A stretch of 64,000 bases of DNA from Capnocytophaga granulosa ATCC 51502 (GTDB lineage: Bacteria; Bacteroidota; Bacteroidia; Flavobacteriales; Flavobacteriaceae): positions 124,001 through 188,000 of the forward strand of contig NZ_KE150255.1 in NCBI RefSeq assembly GCF_000411115.1, given 5' to 3'. Both the position numbers and the translations under genes were made by a program. Within the stretch, counting starts at the first letter, position 1. Each line of letters starts with the position of its first letter. This document shows, piece after piece, positions 43,215 to 51,727 of this stretch. The notes under the pieces were generated by a model. The model had not been told where the DNA came from. It was given only the letters and a program-made list of their open reading frames with translations, and made no database searches.

Positions 43215-43916
43215 TTAATAGGCGAATTGCCATTCGCCCCTACAGAGACGCTTGGCAGCGGCGCGCTCCTTCTTATAGCTCTTTTCTACATAAGTACTTT
43301 TGAAATCGGTGCCTTTAAAAGTGCGTACAGGGTTGCCGCGCTGCACTTGGGTGTGATTGCTCCAATGACTCTGCGCTTGCTCGGCGAGTTGCTGAAGCTC
43401 CATTTCAGCGAGTTTTTCTTTAAGTCGGGCAAGGGCGAGTTTCTTATTGTCTAATTGCGAACGTGAATCCTGTGCAAATACACTGATACCCGTAGGCAGG
43501 TGGGTGGCGCGCACTGCCGAATTTACCTTGTTCACATTCTGTCCGCCATTGCCTTGTGAGCGAGTGGTTTGGAACTGTACATCGCGCTCTGAGAAAGGCT
43601 GTCGTTGCAGTTGGTCAAGCTCAAAAACGCCTATATACCAGTTACTGCGCTCGTGAAACTTGCGAAAAGTGCTCTTGCCTACCCAGCAGACTGTGCCGAG
43701 CCAACTTTTCAAAAACGATGCTAACTCCTTGCCTTTGAGTTGCAGGGTAACCGATTTTACAGTGAGATTGGCATCGCCTTCCTCTCGGCTAAGAATGGTA
43801 TAGCTGATGCCCGCTTGAGTAGCTTCTTGTAAAAATGTTTTCAGCACTTTGGCTACTACCCATTGGCATTCTAAAGGACCGCGTCCTGCGGTGATTTGTA
43901 TGATTTTTTCTTCCAT
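43215..43916 (-). CDS. prfH: Peptide chain release factor homologue PrfH
   Basis: The 233-residue protein has the release-factor motif SQGNGGQNVNKVNSAVR (GGQ at 124-126) but is far shorter than RF1/RF2 and lacks their stop-codon-reading domain. The C-terminal half is basic. PrfH proteins are encoded beside RtcB; published work shows that they release peptides from ribosomes with a damaged decoding centre so that RtcB can repair the 16S rRNA. The last seven codons (RGEWQFAY) and stop are supplied by a dispersed GGCGAATTGCC repeat. It follows the 264-residue gene by 12 bases. Confidence 0.93.
   Translation of the reverse strand: MEEKIIQITAGRGPLECQWVVAKVLKTFLQEATQAGISYTILSREEGDANLTVKSVTLQLKGKELASFLKSWLGTVCWVGKSTFRKFHERSNWYIGVFELDQLQRQPFSERDVQFQTTRSQGNGGQNVNKVNSAVRATHLPTGISVFAQDSRSQLDNKKLALARLKEKLAEMELQQLAEQAQSHWSNHTQVQRGNPVRTFKGTDFKSTYVEKSYKKERAAAKRLCRGEWQFAY
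43217..43246. repeat. Dispersed palindromic repeat inside the prfH 3' end
   Basis: GGCGAATTGCCATTCGCCCC followed by TACAG, the same unit as at 9868 and 24988. A shorter GCGAATTGCCATTC precedes it at 43200. Confidence 0.7.
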
Positions 43917-43928
43917 TTTTCTTTTTGT

Positions 43929-44723
43929 TTATAATTGCACATACGGCTTGCACTCTAAAAGCATCTCTCCTATTTCCATTGCTGAGGTGTGATACTTAAG
44001 AGCTGCGATTTCTTTCAGTGGGGTGTGTTTGTACTTTTCCTTAGGGTCATAACGCTTTTGGTATTGATTCCACGAATAACTCCCTCCATAGATTTTGCTA
44101 TGGATAATCCCCCAGTTCTTATGGTCATTTATGATTTTATCAAGTTCGGCGAGTTCTCGCTCTATGGTAACATCTACCGGACGGTAGTGGGTGATCATAT
44201 TAGGCTTTACACGCAGTTCAAAACGCCACGCTTCGGTAAACTCGTAATACGTTTCAAAACGGTCTTTTTGGCGATTGAAACACTCTATCCTCGCAAAATA
44301 GGCACGTTCCTTTTCAGTGAACTTCCCTCTTTCAAGGGCTCTTTGCCATTCCCATTGATTAAAAGCGTATAATTCCTGCTTACGAGCTATGTAAACGCGT
44401 TTGCCTCGGCGCTTTCTCTTTTTTTGGAACTTGCGTGTATCGGCGTATTGATAGGTGTTGATTTTCTCTAAAAGTGTCGCGAAAAAGTCGGCTTGCTTAC
44501 CTTGCCTTACATCTTCCCTGAGTACAAAGAAACGCACATAGCCCTTTTGGTAAGGTTTTTCAAGTGGTACAAGTGGCAGGTTTCGCCTCTGCTTTTCTAT
44601 TTCAGCATGGCGATCACAGCATTCGCGCAAAAACTTCTCGTGGTCTTCTCGAGCAATGCGCTTGCGAGAACGCAAATTGCGCAGGCGAGAAACGCCTTCG
44701 GGGATAATATATAGATTTCCCAT
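43929..44723 (-). CDS. Unknown basic protein, first structural gene of the rtcB-prfH operon
   Basis: Not recognised. The 264-residue protein is rich in Lys and Arg (LRNLRSRKRIAREDHEK, RKFQKKRKRRGKRVYIARK), with many Tyr and Trp residues and no signal peptide, so it could bind RNA or ribosomes. Only 12 bases separate it from prfH, and no promoter is seen between the genes. The sequence in front of it contains a short ORF and an intrinsic terminator, and the nearest promoter lies beyond them (44966-44994). By position it is a candidate accessory factor for detecting or handling damaged ribosomes. Confidence 0.7.
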   Translation of the reverse strand: MGNLYIIPEGVSRLRNLRSRKRIAREDHEKFLRECCDRHAEIEKQRRNLPLVPLEKPYQKGYVRFFVLREDVRQGKQADFFATLLEKINTYQYADTRKFQKKRKRRGKRVYIARKQELYAFNQWEWQRALERGKFTEKERAYFARIECFNRQKDRFETYYEFTEAWRFELRVKPNMITHYRPVDVTIERELAELDKIINDHKNWGIIHSKIYGGSYSWNQYQKRYDPKEKYKHTPLKEIAALKYHTSAMEIGEMLLECKPYVQL

Positions 44724-44785
44724 TGAATTAATGATTAATGTTTAATGATTAATTTGCTTGGGATTTTTGAGAGAAGGACAAACAA

Positions 44786-44813
44786 AAAGCCCGAAGCAGT
44801 CGCTTCGGGCTTT
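44786..44813 (-). terminator. Intrinsic terminator/attenuator before the rtcB-prfH operon
   Basis: On the minus strand AGCCCGAAGC, loop GACT, and GCTTCGGGCT followed by TTTTTG. It lies 62 bases before the 264-residue gene and 20 bases after the short ORF. Its left arm CGAAGCG is complementary to CGCTTCG inside the short ORF (44855-44861), so a competing anti-terminator can be drawn. Confidence 0.75.
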
Positions 44814-44833
44814 TGTTGTATGATATGATAATG

Positions 44834-44914
44834 CTACATCAAGTGGATACGCCACGAAGCGTTACCTTGCCAGCAAGGTAATTCTACGGTAATATGTAAC
44901 TTGATATAGGTCAT
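44834..44914 (-). CDS. Short leader ORF, 26 codons
   Basis: It starts at ATG 44914 and ends with TAG 44834-44836. The peptide is MTYIKLHITVELPCWQGNA followed by SWRIHLM, with two tryptophans and one cysteine. Inside it the 18-base palindrome TACCTTGC-CA-GCAAGGTA (44863-44880) can fold, and CGCTTCG (minus, 44861-44855) can pair with the terminator downstream. A good promoter stands 52 bases upstream. Too short for standard gene finding; its placement as an attenuation leader is inferred. Confidence 0.5.
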   Translation of the reverse strand: MTYIKLHITVELPCWQGNASWRIHLM

Positions 44915-44965
44915 TTCTTTGTAAGTTTTATTTAAGGTTAAACAATAGTTGTTTGAAATCGGGGG

Positions 44966-44994
44966 CAAAGGTAGTGACTAATGACGAACGACAA
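44966..44994 (-). promoter_or_regulatory. Promoter of the short ORF and the rtcB-prfH operon
   Basis: On the minus strand TTG (44994-44992, context ACTTGTCG), an 18-base spacer, and TACCTTTG (44973-44966). The same ACTTGTCG context precedes both WYL regulators. No TAnnTTTG box is seen between the short ORF and the 264-residue gene. Confidence 0.65.
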
Positions 44995-45038
44995 GTGAAA
45001 AATAACAAATAATTAACAACATAATTATTAGTCATTGA

Positions 45039-46592
45039 TTACTTATTTTTAGCCATTAACTTCGCTCCTTCCACTAAGCGGACAAACTCCTTTCGGTAGC
45101 CTTCTTCATCTCGGCCGAAAGCATTCTTGGCCAGTTCTATTACTTGGTCATAGGAAGCTTGGGCTTTGTACTCGGAGTCTCTCAGCAGCAGACCAAACTC
45201 AGCCACTGCGGCAGCAAAACGAAAATCATCGGAAGCCTGTGTCAGTTCTTTTAGGTTGTAGGTCAGCGGTTCTACCACTTCTCGGCTGGCAGCGTTGGCT
45301 TCTTTAGGGTCTTTGTAGCGGATTTTTAGGAAAGCCACCTCATTGCCCTTTCCTATTTCATTGAGCTGACTATCTTGATAACGAAGAGAAGAGGTTACTT
45401 TTCCATCGGAAGGGACAATCTCATAGATAGCAGTAACGGTATGCCCTGCCCCTACTTCCCCTGCATCTTTCTTGTCGTTGGTGAAATCCTCATTGGCAAG
45501 CATACGATTTTCGTAGCCTAAGAGCTTATATTGCTTTACATACTTAGGATTGAACTCTACCTGTAGTTTAACATCCTTGGCTACAGTAAAGAGAGTTCCA
45601 CCAAACTCATTGACCAACACCTTCTTAGCTTCAGTAAGGTTATCTATATAAGCATAGTTACCATTGCCACTATCGGCTAAGGTCTCGGACATATCGTCTC
45701 GGTAATTGCCCATACCAAAGCCCAATACGGAGAGATACACACCTCCCTCGCGTTGCTTTTCAATAAAGGCTTTAAGGTCATTAGGATTGTTGATACCTAC
45801 ATTAAAATCACCATCGGTAGCTAGAATGATACGGTTGTTTCCTCCCTTGATAAAGGCCTTATGAGCTTGCTCATAAGCCAGCTGTATTCCTTGTTCTCCA
45901 GAGGTTGCTCCACCTGCCTCAAGTCCGTCCAATACCTTTTCTATCTTCTCGCGTTCCCTAACTGAAGTAGGTTCAAGTGCCACTTGTGTACCACTGGCAT
46001 AGGTTACGATACTGACCTTGTCTTGTGGTTTGAGATTTTGAAGCAGGAGCTTCAAGGAGGACTTAAGTAAGGGGAGTTTGTTGTAATCCATCATAGAACC
46101 AGAAACATCTATCAAAAACACCAAATGAGAAGCAGGCGTATTGGAAAGATCTAAAGGCTTAGTCTTGAGACCAATACGCAAAAGATAATGTGTGGTGTTC
46201 CAAGGAGCTGGAGCCTGCTCGTAGCTCACTCGTAAGGGAGAGGGTGTTTGTGCATCGGGGGTAGGATAATCATAATCAAAGTAGTTAATCATCTCCTCTA
46301 TACGCACTGCATCCTTAGGAGGAAGGGTACCCTGCTGTATCATACGGCGAATATTACTGTAAGCTGCCCTATCCACATCTACCGAAAAGGTAGAGACAGG
46401 CTGGGAAGAGACCTCCACAAAGGGGTTTTCCTTGATCTCCTTAAAGGTCTCTCCTCTCTCTCGCGTGGGCACTTGCATATCCTTTGTATAGGAAGGATAC
46501 TGATATTCCGGTCTATACATCATATCATGGTTATTGCCACAGCTAAGCCATAGCAAACTGCCCAAAACTGTAAAAACAACTCTTTTTTTCAT
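45039..46592 (-). CDS. von Willebrand factor type A lipoprotein (YfbK-like)
   Basis: About 517 residues from the ATG at 46592 (MKKRVVFTVLGSLLWLSC, lipobox WLSC); three residues upstream is another ATG. An N-terminal vWF-associated segment (PVSTFSVDVDRAAYSNIRRM, RIEEMINYFDYDYP) is followed by a vWA domain with the MIDAS motif LIDVSGSM and a later ATDGDFNVG. A DUF3520-type C-terminal region ends the protein. Such surface or periplasmic lipoproteins bind partners through a metal ion; the ligand is not known. It has its own strong promoter at 46621-46650. Confidence 0.9.
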   Translation of the reverse strand: MKKRVVFTVLGSLLWLSCGNNHDMMYRPEYQYPSYTKDMQVPTRERGETFKEIKENPFVEVSSQPVSTFSVDVDRAAYSNIRRMIQQGTLPPKDAVRIEEMINYFDYDYPTPDAQTPSPLRVSYEQAPAPWNTTHYLLRIGLKTKPLDLSNTPASHLVFLIDVSGSMMDYNKLPLLKSSLKLLLQNLKPQDKVSIVTYASGTQVALEPTSVREREKIEKVLDGLEAGGATSGEQGIQLAYEQAHKAFIKGGNNRIILATDGDFNVGINNPNDLKAFIEKQREGGVYLSVLGFGMGNYRDDMSETLADSGNGNYAYIDNLTEAKKVLVNEFGGTLFTVAKDVKLQVEFNPKYVKQYKLLGYENRMLANEDFTNDKKDAGEVGAGHTVTAIYEIVPSDGKVTSSLRYQDSQLNEIGKGNEVAFLKIRYKDPKEANAASREVVEPLTYNLKELTQASDDFRFAAAVAEFGLLLRDSEYKAQASYDQVIELAKNAFGRDEEGYRKEFVRLVEGAKLMAKNK

Positions 46593-46620
46593 ATTTGTCA
46601 ATCATTATGGTTATATGGGA

Positions 46621-46650
46621 CAAATATACAACTTTTTCTCTGTTTGACAA
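46621..46650 (-). promoter_or_regulatory. Promoter of the vWA lipoprotein gene
   Basis: Minus-strand TTG (46650-46648, in TTTTGTC), a 19-base spacer, and TATATTTG (46628-46621), a textbook Bacteroidetes promoter. Confidence 0.7.
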
Positions 46651-46714
46651 AAGATTTAGCTAATTTGCTAATTTGACATTTGCCAATTATTTTACTCATT
46701 AGCTCATTGTCTTA

Positions 46715-47752
46715 TTATCTGATTACTTCCCTAATATCTTTCCTCTTGGAGTAGGCCATAGGTTGGGCATAGCCAAGGCGTAGGAGTATCTGGGGGTAAG
46801 CATGAGCTATAGGGAGATTTTCTCGCAGTGTAGCACTGATTTCAGGTACTTCACAAGGCTGGTTAAGGTAAGCATGAGCTATTCCCTCCTGAGTGAGCAA
46901 GAGTAAAAAGCGCTCAAGAGTGCGGCCTGTCTGTATCCAAGTGGCAATATCGTTCTTCTCGGTGGTCAGCAGCACCATGTGTGAGGAGGATTGTATTTTC
47001 TTCAGGTCAGTCTTGTTCTGCGTCTTGGCCTTCAGGCTCGCCTTTACAATAGGTTCGGTGACCCAGCGAGGCAAGTTGGGTGCTCCCAATACAACATAGC
47101 TCAGCCCATCGTGGGTGCTCTCACTATGTTTCTTATTAAAGCGAATCCATGAGAGGAGTTCGCTTTTGAAAGCAGGGTCTCCCATCTGCACCGTATTGCC
47201 TTGTAGTACCGCTTGGGTGAGGATCTCAAAAGGTGGAGTATCCTTGGCAAAAGTATGTATTTCAGCTTGTTCCTGAGCCTCTGGCACCTCTTTATACAGC
47301 CTATTCATAAGGCTTTGCAATAGTACAGGGTCAATAGCTTTGTCCTCATACTCAGAGCGGTTTGTTTGTCTCTTTTCAATCACTGTCGCCAAGGGGTCAG
47401 CAATTACTGTATTGGATTTTTGTAAGTCTACCGTAATAACTCCTTCGTCACTGAAACTCACCTGGGTCTGGTAGTGCAATTCAGTAGCCTTCGTACAGAG
47501 ATTTTCCAGCGCACAACCCAAACTGATAAAGAGTTCGCGGTGCTGGCTATCCACCGCAGGAAGTGCCCTATCCAAATTGGGCGAGATCACAATGCTATGA
47601 TCAGAAGTCTCAAACCACCAGGGCTGAGAGTTATGACCCGAAGGTGCTTGAGTAGCAGCCTTGATAAGAGTCAAGAAATCTGTGTTTTGGGCATAGCCTT
47701 TGGATGTGGCAAGTGCCATCATAAAAGTAACGGGAAACATTTTGAAGTTCAT
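46715..47752 (-). CDS. Acg-family nitroreductase-like FMN-binding protein
   Basis: A 345-residue protein with an exported N-terminus (MFPVTFMMALATSKGYAQ). Nitroreductase features are APSGHNSQPWWFE (about 36-48), EKRQTNRSEYED and the late LLTTEKNDIATWIQTGRTLERFLL. The double-length layout is that of Acg/TM1586-type proteins, in which the second half may cover the flavin. The enzyme may sequester FMN or reduce small molecules. It follows a Crp-type regulator gene by about 80 bases in the same direction. Confidence 0.8.
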   Translation of the reverse strand: MNFKMFPVTFMMALATSKGYAQNTDFLTLIKAATQAPSGHNSQPWWFETSDHSIVISPNLDRALPAVDSQHRELFISLGCALENLCTKATELHYQTQVSFSDEGVITVDLQKSNTVIADPLATVIEKRQTNRSEYEDKAIDPVLLQSLMNRLYKEVPEAQEQAEIHTFAKDTPPFEILTQAVLQGNTVQMGDPAFKSELLSWIRFNKKHSESTHDGLSYVVLGAPNLPRWVTEPIVKASLKAKTQNKTDLKKIQSSSHMVLLTTEKNDIATWIQTGRTLERFLLLLTQEGIAHAYLNQPCEVPEISATLRENLPIAHAYPQILLRLGYAQPMAYSKRKDIREVIR

Positions 47753-47833
47753 TTTATTTGTCTTTGTTTTTCAAGGCAAAGTAACGGCAAAAAAATGTAG
47801 AAAAAATGAACTTGGGTTCATAAATGAGAATAC

Positions 47834-48355
47834 TCAAAAAATCCTTTTGCGTATTCTGCTGAGGGCTTGGGGGGTAATGCCTATATAGGAAGCGATATAT
47901 TTTAGCGGAATGTTCTGAATAAGCTTAGGATCTTTCTCCAATAGGGTGCGGTAGATCTCTTCAGGGGATTGTAGCAGAAATTGCGCTTCTCGTTGCATTT
48001 TCTCAATAAGCAAGTGTTCTAATATATCGGCTTTTATTTGGAGATACTCTTGTTGCTGTATCAGGTGCTCAAGGTGTTCGCGTCCTATCTTATAAGCCGT
48101 AACATCCTTAAGGGCTTCAATAGAAAGCAGTGAGGGCTCTTGCTTAACAAAAGAAGTATAAGAAAGGCAGAACGATTCAGGAAACAGAATATCTACTGTA
48201 GTTTCCTTATCCGTAGTAGGATTATAATAGAAAAAGCGTACAATACCTTCGCTAAGGTAATACAAATGGTTCTCTACCTCACCTACGCGAGTGAGGATCT
48301 CTCCCTTGGCGAACCGTACTTCGGTAAAATATTGGCTGAGAAAATCAAGATTCAA
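47834..48355 (-). CDS. Crp/Fnr-family transcriptional regulator
   Basis: A 173-residue protein with an N-terminal cyclic-nucleotide-binding-like beta-roll (FAKGEILTRVGEVENHLYYL, EGIVRFFYY) and a C-terminal helix-turn-helix (LKYIASYIGITPQALSRIRK). The Arg needed for cAMP binding is not evident, so another signal or none is likely. It is probably a regulator of the downstream nitroreductase gene. It lacks the long C-terminal extension of classical Crp. Confidence 0.85.
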   Translation of the reverse strand: MNLDFLSQYFTEVRFAKGEILTRVGEVENHLYYLSEGIVRFFYYNPTTDKETTVDILFPESFCLSYTSFVKQEPSLLSIEALKDVTAYKIGREHLEHLIQQQEYLQIKADILEHLLIEKMQREAQFLLQSPEEIYRTLLEKDPKLIQNIPLKYIASYIGITPQALSRIRKRIF

Positions 48356-48392
48356 GGCTTAAAAGATTAAAACGTAAGACATTCATAAAAAA

Positions 48393-48425
48393 ACAAAAGA
48401 CTACCCCAAAGAGGTAGTCTTTTGT
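48393..48425 (-). terminator. Terminator after the gldKLMN operon
   Basis: ACAAAAGACTACC and GGTAGTCTTTTGT form a 13-base stem with a short loop, 9 bases past the gldN stop. It is followed on the minus strand by T-rich sequence and separates gldN from the Crp gene. Confidence 0.8.
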
Positions 48426-48433
48426 ATATTGTT

Positions 48434-49336
48434 TTAATAAACCCACATATCTTGTTCGCGGTCGCGGATACGTTGTTTGATACGTTCGGCTTCTAGGAGC
48501 TGGTATAGGGCATTGTCAGGAAGGTATTTCTTGATTTCCCTATCCCCATACACGTTGTCTTCCTTATAAATCACCCCTACAAAACGACGGGCGTTCAGCA
48601 AGTGGTCAAAGGAGACACGATTAGCTGAGTTCAATTGGTTAAATACCCTAGCCTTGTGTAAGATATTTCTTGCTGCAGGATACCATACCCAGAAAAGCTC
48701 TACCAAGTTCGATTGTGCATCATCGGTCCCTAAAACACTTACGTCAGGAGCCACTGGAGCCAGTCCAAGTAAGCGATACTTAAGTTCGCCTTGTCGCTTG
48801 TCAAAATACCACAAGCCTTTGATACGATACTGTACGATATCCCTAGAGGTAAGGTCAGTACGTACGATGTATTCTGGTGGTAATGGTTGCCCTTGGTTTA
48901 GGATTTCATACCCTGCATCAAGCGTATCAGCCTTGGACAAACTATACTTGAGGTCATCATAGCTCTTTTTCTCAGTGAAATAGGAATCAGCATACGTTTC
49001 AGTGAGTTTTTTCTCCTTCATCGCTCTTAGGAGAACATCGTACAAGGAGCGACGGTCTGCACCAATCTCCATAGTATCAATAGGGAATAGTAGCGGGAAG
49101 TTAGCTCTTTCTTCCAAGTCCACAAGTTCCCAAGTGGTAGTTGACCACATGATATCACGGTCATCTACATAACCATAAGGAAGTGGTACATCATTGTCAG
49201 ATTCCTGTTGAGCTGTTGTCTTCTCACCTATCTCACTTGGTACTTTTGCATTCAAGATATTCACTTGAGCAAAAGCATTTGAGGATACTATCCACAAAAA
49301 AGATAGCGTCAGGATATTCTTTAGTGCTTGTTTCAT
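48434..49336 (-). CDS. gldN: Gliding motility/T9SS protein GldN
   Basis: The 300-residue protein has a signal peptide (LSFLWIVSSNAFAQ). GldN/PorN features are visible: YVDDRDIMWSTTTWELVDL, ERANFPLLFPID, GADRRSLYDVLLRAMKE, and RIKGLWYFDKRQGELKYRLL. It forms the periplasmic ring of the type IX secretion system with GldK. It ends the operon gldK-L-M-N, 14 bases after gldM. Confidence 0.95.
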   Translation of the reverse strand: MKQALKNILTLSFLWIVSSNAFAQVNILNAKVPSEIGEKTTAQQESDNDVPLPYGYVDDRDIMWSTTTWELVDLEERANFPLLFPIDTMEIGADRRSLYDVLLRAMKEKKLTETYADSYFTEKKSYDDLKYSLSKADTLDAGYEILNQGQPLPPEYIVRTDLTSRDIVQYRIKGLWYFDKRQGELKYRLLGLAPVAPDVSVLGTDDAQSNLVELFWVWYPAARNILHKARVFNQLNSANRVSFDHLLNARRFVGVIYKEDNVYGDREIKKYLPDNALYQLLEAERIKQRIRDREQDMWVY

Positions 49337-49350
49337 AATCTTATAATTTG

Positions 49351-50925
49351 TTATAATACTTCGATAGATATAGGAGTAGCTGGCTTAGGAGTACCACTAT
49401 ATCCTGATACTGAGTAACGTATCTCTGATATTTGAATTATATCTCCCTTCTTAGCACGGTTTACAGCTGCTGCTGCTGCACCGCTAGCACTTACACGGCT
49501 ACCCTGTACTACCACACTAGGCTGTCCTGGTACCAAGATACGGAAGGAATTTACCTTGGTAGTAAGGTCAAAATCAAAGTCGTTAAATGCTACAGAAAGT
49601 TCTCCGGCCAAGATATTAGCCTTAGCCAACTTCACAGCTCCAGTAGTACGTAAGATAGCTCCTTCTGGTTTTGGAATATCTTTTACACGGAACTTCTTAG
49701 AAGAAGAGAATTTCTGACCATCAAAAGTACCTGTAACTACGATGGTTACTTCAGCAGAACCAGCGTTAGGCTTCATAATATAGTTAGGTCCACTCTTACG
49801 AGAAAGTCCTGGTGCAGAAGCATTTACTTGGTTATCAGGTACCCCTGGCATAGAGATAGTCATAGGGTTCACTACACCACGATATACTACGTTCATCTTA
49901 TCAGCAGAGATTACTGCTTCGTTTGGACGAGGAATAGTGGTGAATGATTGAGATACATCTACAGGAGTTTCTTCTCCATTTTGTTCATAGATAAGCTTAC
50001 CTTCGATCTTGTGGTCACCTACATTACCTGTATTTACTTTAAGTTTTACCTTTCCTTCTACCACTTCTACTTGTGATTCAGGGATAGGACGACCATCAAG
50101 GGTAAGTTGTACTTTTTTAGGTTTGGTAGAGTTATCTTTACGTCCGAGAACGATAGCTCCGTCAAACTCTTGGTTAGCATAGTAAGCCCCTCTGGATTGT
50201 TCAAGTAGGGTAGTATAGTGCTTCATAGAAAGCTCTTCTTTCATCTTCTCACCGAGCATAGCCTTGTAGAAGTCTTGTTCTGTTTGGCGAATGTCGGATT
50301 GTAATTGGGAGAACTTAGTAACAGCTGCTATATAAGGAAACCCTTCGTAGTTATACTGAACCCAACCTACGCTATTTCCTTCACGATCTTTTACTTTGTC
50401 GTTTACACCAGTACTGAAACGTTCTTCAATAACTGTTTTAAGGGCTTCGTCTTTAGCATCAAGAAGACTTACTAATTGGTTGCGATAGTTTTTGATTTTG
50501 TCCAAGAATTCCTGACCTGCTGGTTTAAGTCCATCAGTTTTGAAGAATTTTTCATCCAACATATCGGATTTGTCCATTATTTGGTAATCCTTTCTTTCTG
50601 CTTCGGTACTACCAGCCTGTTTCATTACCTCTTCTTTGAGTGTACCTAAGTAAGAGTAATATTCGTTAGACATATCTCTTACTTGTCGAGCTTTTTTCAA
50701 AGCCTCTGCATATTCTTCAGGTTTTTCTTGTTCTTTTTTCTCTAATTCTGCAAAGACGGCCTCATTGGTAGAAACGTAACGTTCGTTAGCGGCTTGTAAT
50801 TTTTCGTTCATAAGCCCGAACGCACTTAGTACTTCTTTACCCATATTGAGCGCCATCATCGCGATGAAAACCAGATACATCAGGTTAATCATCCTCTGTC
50901 GTGGTGAATTTGCTGCTCCTGCCAT
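49351..50925 (-). CDS. gldM: Gliding motility/T9SS motor protein GldM
   Basis: A 524-residue protein with one N-terminal membrane helix (NLMYLVFIAMMALNMGKEVL, residues about 12-31) and a long periplasmic part of helices, then Ig-like beta domains (DGRPIPESQVEVVEG, VVYRGVVNPMTISMPGVP, PKPEGAILRTTGAVK). With GldL it forms the proton-driven rotary motor of gliding and T9SS; conserved Arg/Glu pairs in the helix carry protons. The start lies 41 bases after gldL. Confidence 0.96.
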   Translation of the reverse strand: MAGAANSPRQRMINLMYLVFIAMMALNMGKEVLSAFGLMNEKLQAANERYVSTNEAVFAELEKKEQEKPEEYAEALKKARQVRDMSNEYYSYLGTLKEEVMKQAGSTEAERKDYQIMDKSDMLDEKFFKTDGLKPAGQEFLDKIKNYRNQLVSLLDAKDEALKTVIEERFSTGVNDKVKDREGNSVGWVQYNYEGFPYIAAVTKFSQLQSDIRQTEQDFYKAMLGEKMKEELSMKHYTTLLEQSRGAYYANQEFDGAIVLGRKDNSTKPKKVQLTLDGRPIPESQVEVVEGKVKLKVNTGNVGDHKIEGKLIYEQNGEETPVDVSQSFTTIPRPNEAVISADKMNVVYRGVVNPMTISMPGVPDNQVNASAPGLSRKSGPNYIMKPNAGSAEVTIVVTGTFDGQKFSSSKKFRVKDIPKPEGAILRTTGAVKLAKANILAGELSVAFNDFDFDLTTKVNSFRILVPGQPSVVVQGSRVSASGAAAAAVNRAKKGDIIQISEIRYSVSGYSGTPKPATPISIEVL

Positions 50926-50966
50926 TTCTAATTGGTTAAATGATTAAATAATTATACTTCTTTAGA

Positions 50967-51668
50967 TTAACGAGCTCCGCCCATTGCAGAGAGCATGCCA
51001 CCATATACAGTGTTAAGAGATTTCAAGTGTTCTTTGAATGAATTAACTTGTGCGTTCAATGAGTTAAGGTTATCTACCATACCTTCTTGAGCATTTACTT
51101 GAAGTTCTGTTCTTTCAAGTTGGATACGGTAAAGAGAGTTCAAGGCTTCGAGGTGTACGGCCGCTGTGGTGAGTTCTTCTCCGTATTTTTGAGTAGAAGC
51201 TACAGCGTCAGCAGCTGGGCCTATGTTACGAGCAGCCCCTTCGAAGTTACGGATACTCTTAGCCAATGAGTTCATTAGCTCTGCATCTATATGAGCTTCT
51301 CTTAGGATATTATCCAACTTTTCAGACAAAGACTCTCTAAGAAGTTGTGTTTCTTGTTCGTTTTGGTATCCAAGTTGTTGTGGAGCAGCACCGCCAGCGA
51401 AGTTAAGTTGTCTTGGCTCACCGCCTGCAAGTTCTGGAAATACACGTTCCCAGTGAAGTCCTTCTTCTACAGGTTCAAAGGCCGCGATAGCGAAGATGAT
51501 CGCTTCGGTAATAAGACCTGTAGCGAGGAGTACTCCACCACCTAGCTTAATGGAACCTAGAGAGATTTCCCAGTGAAGGAGTTTGAAAAGGGCTCCGAGA
51601 ATTACCACAGAGGCTCCTAATCCATAAACCATATTCATGATTTTCTTTGATGATTTTGACTGTGCCAT
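50967..51668 (-). CDS. gldL: Gliding motility/T9SS motor protein GldL
   Basis: The 233-residue protein has two membrane helices (MVYGLGASVVILGALFKLLH at about 13-32, and GVLLATGLITEAIIFAIAAF at about 44-63; the Glu in the second is the key proton-carrying residue type) and a cytoplasmic coiled-coil tail (QETQLLRESLSEKLDNIL, LNSLNAQVNSFKEHLKSL). Length and layout match GldL. Confidence 0.96.
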   Translation of the reverse strand: MAQSKSSKKIMNMVYGLGASVVILGALFKLLHWEISLGSIKLGGGVLLATGLITEAIIFAIAAFEPVEEGLHWERVFPELAGGEPRQLNFAGGAAPQQLGYQNEQETQLLRESLSEKLDNILREAHIDAELMNSLAKSIRNFEGAARNIGPAADAVASTQKYGEELTTAAVHLEALNSLYRIQLERTELQVNAQEGMVDNLNSLNAQVNSFKEHLKSLNTVYGGMLSAMGGAR

Positions 51669-51727
51669 TTTTTTCTTTTTTTGATTATACTTCTTTTATT
51701 TATTAATTTTTAATTTTTTACTATGGT

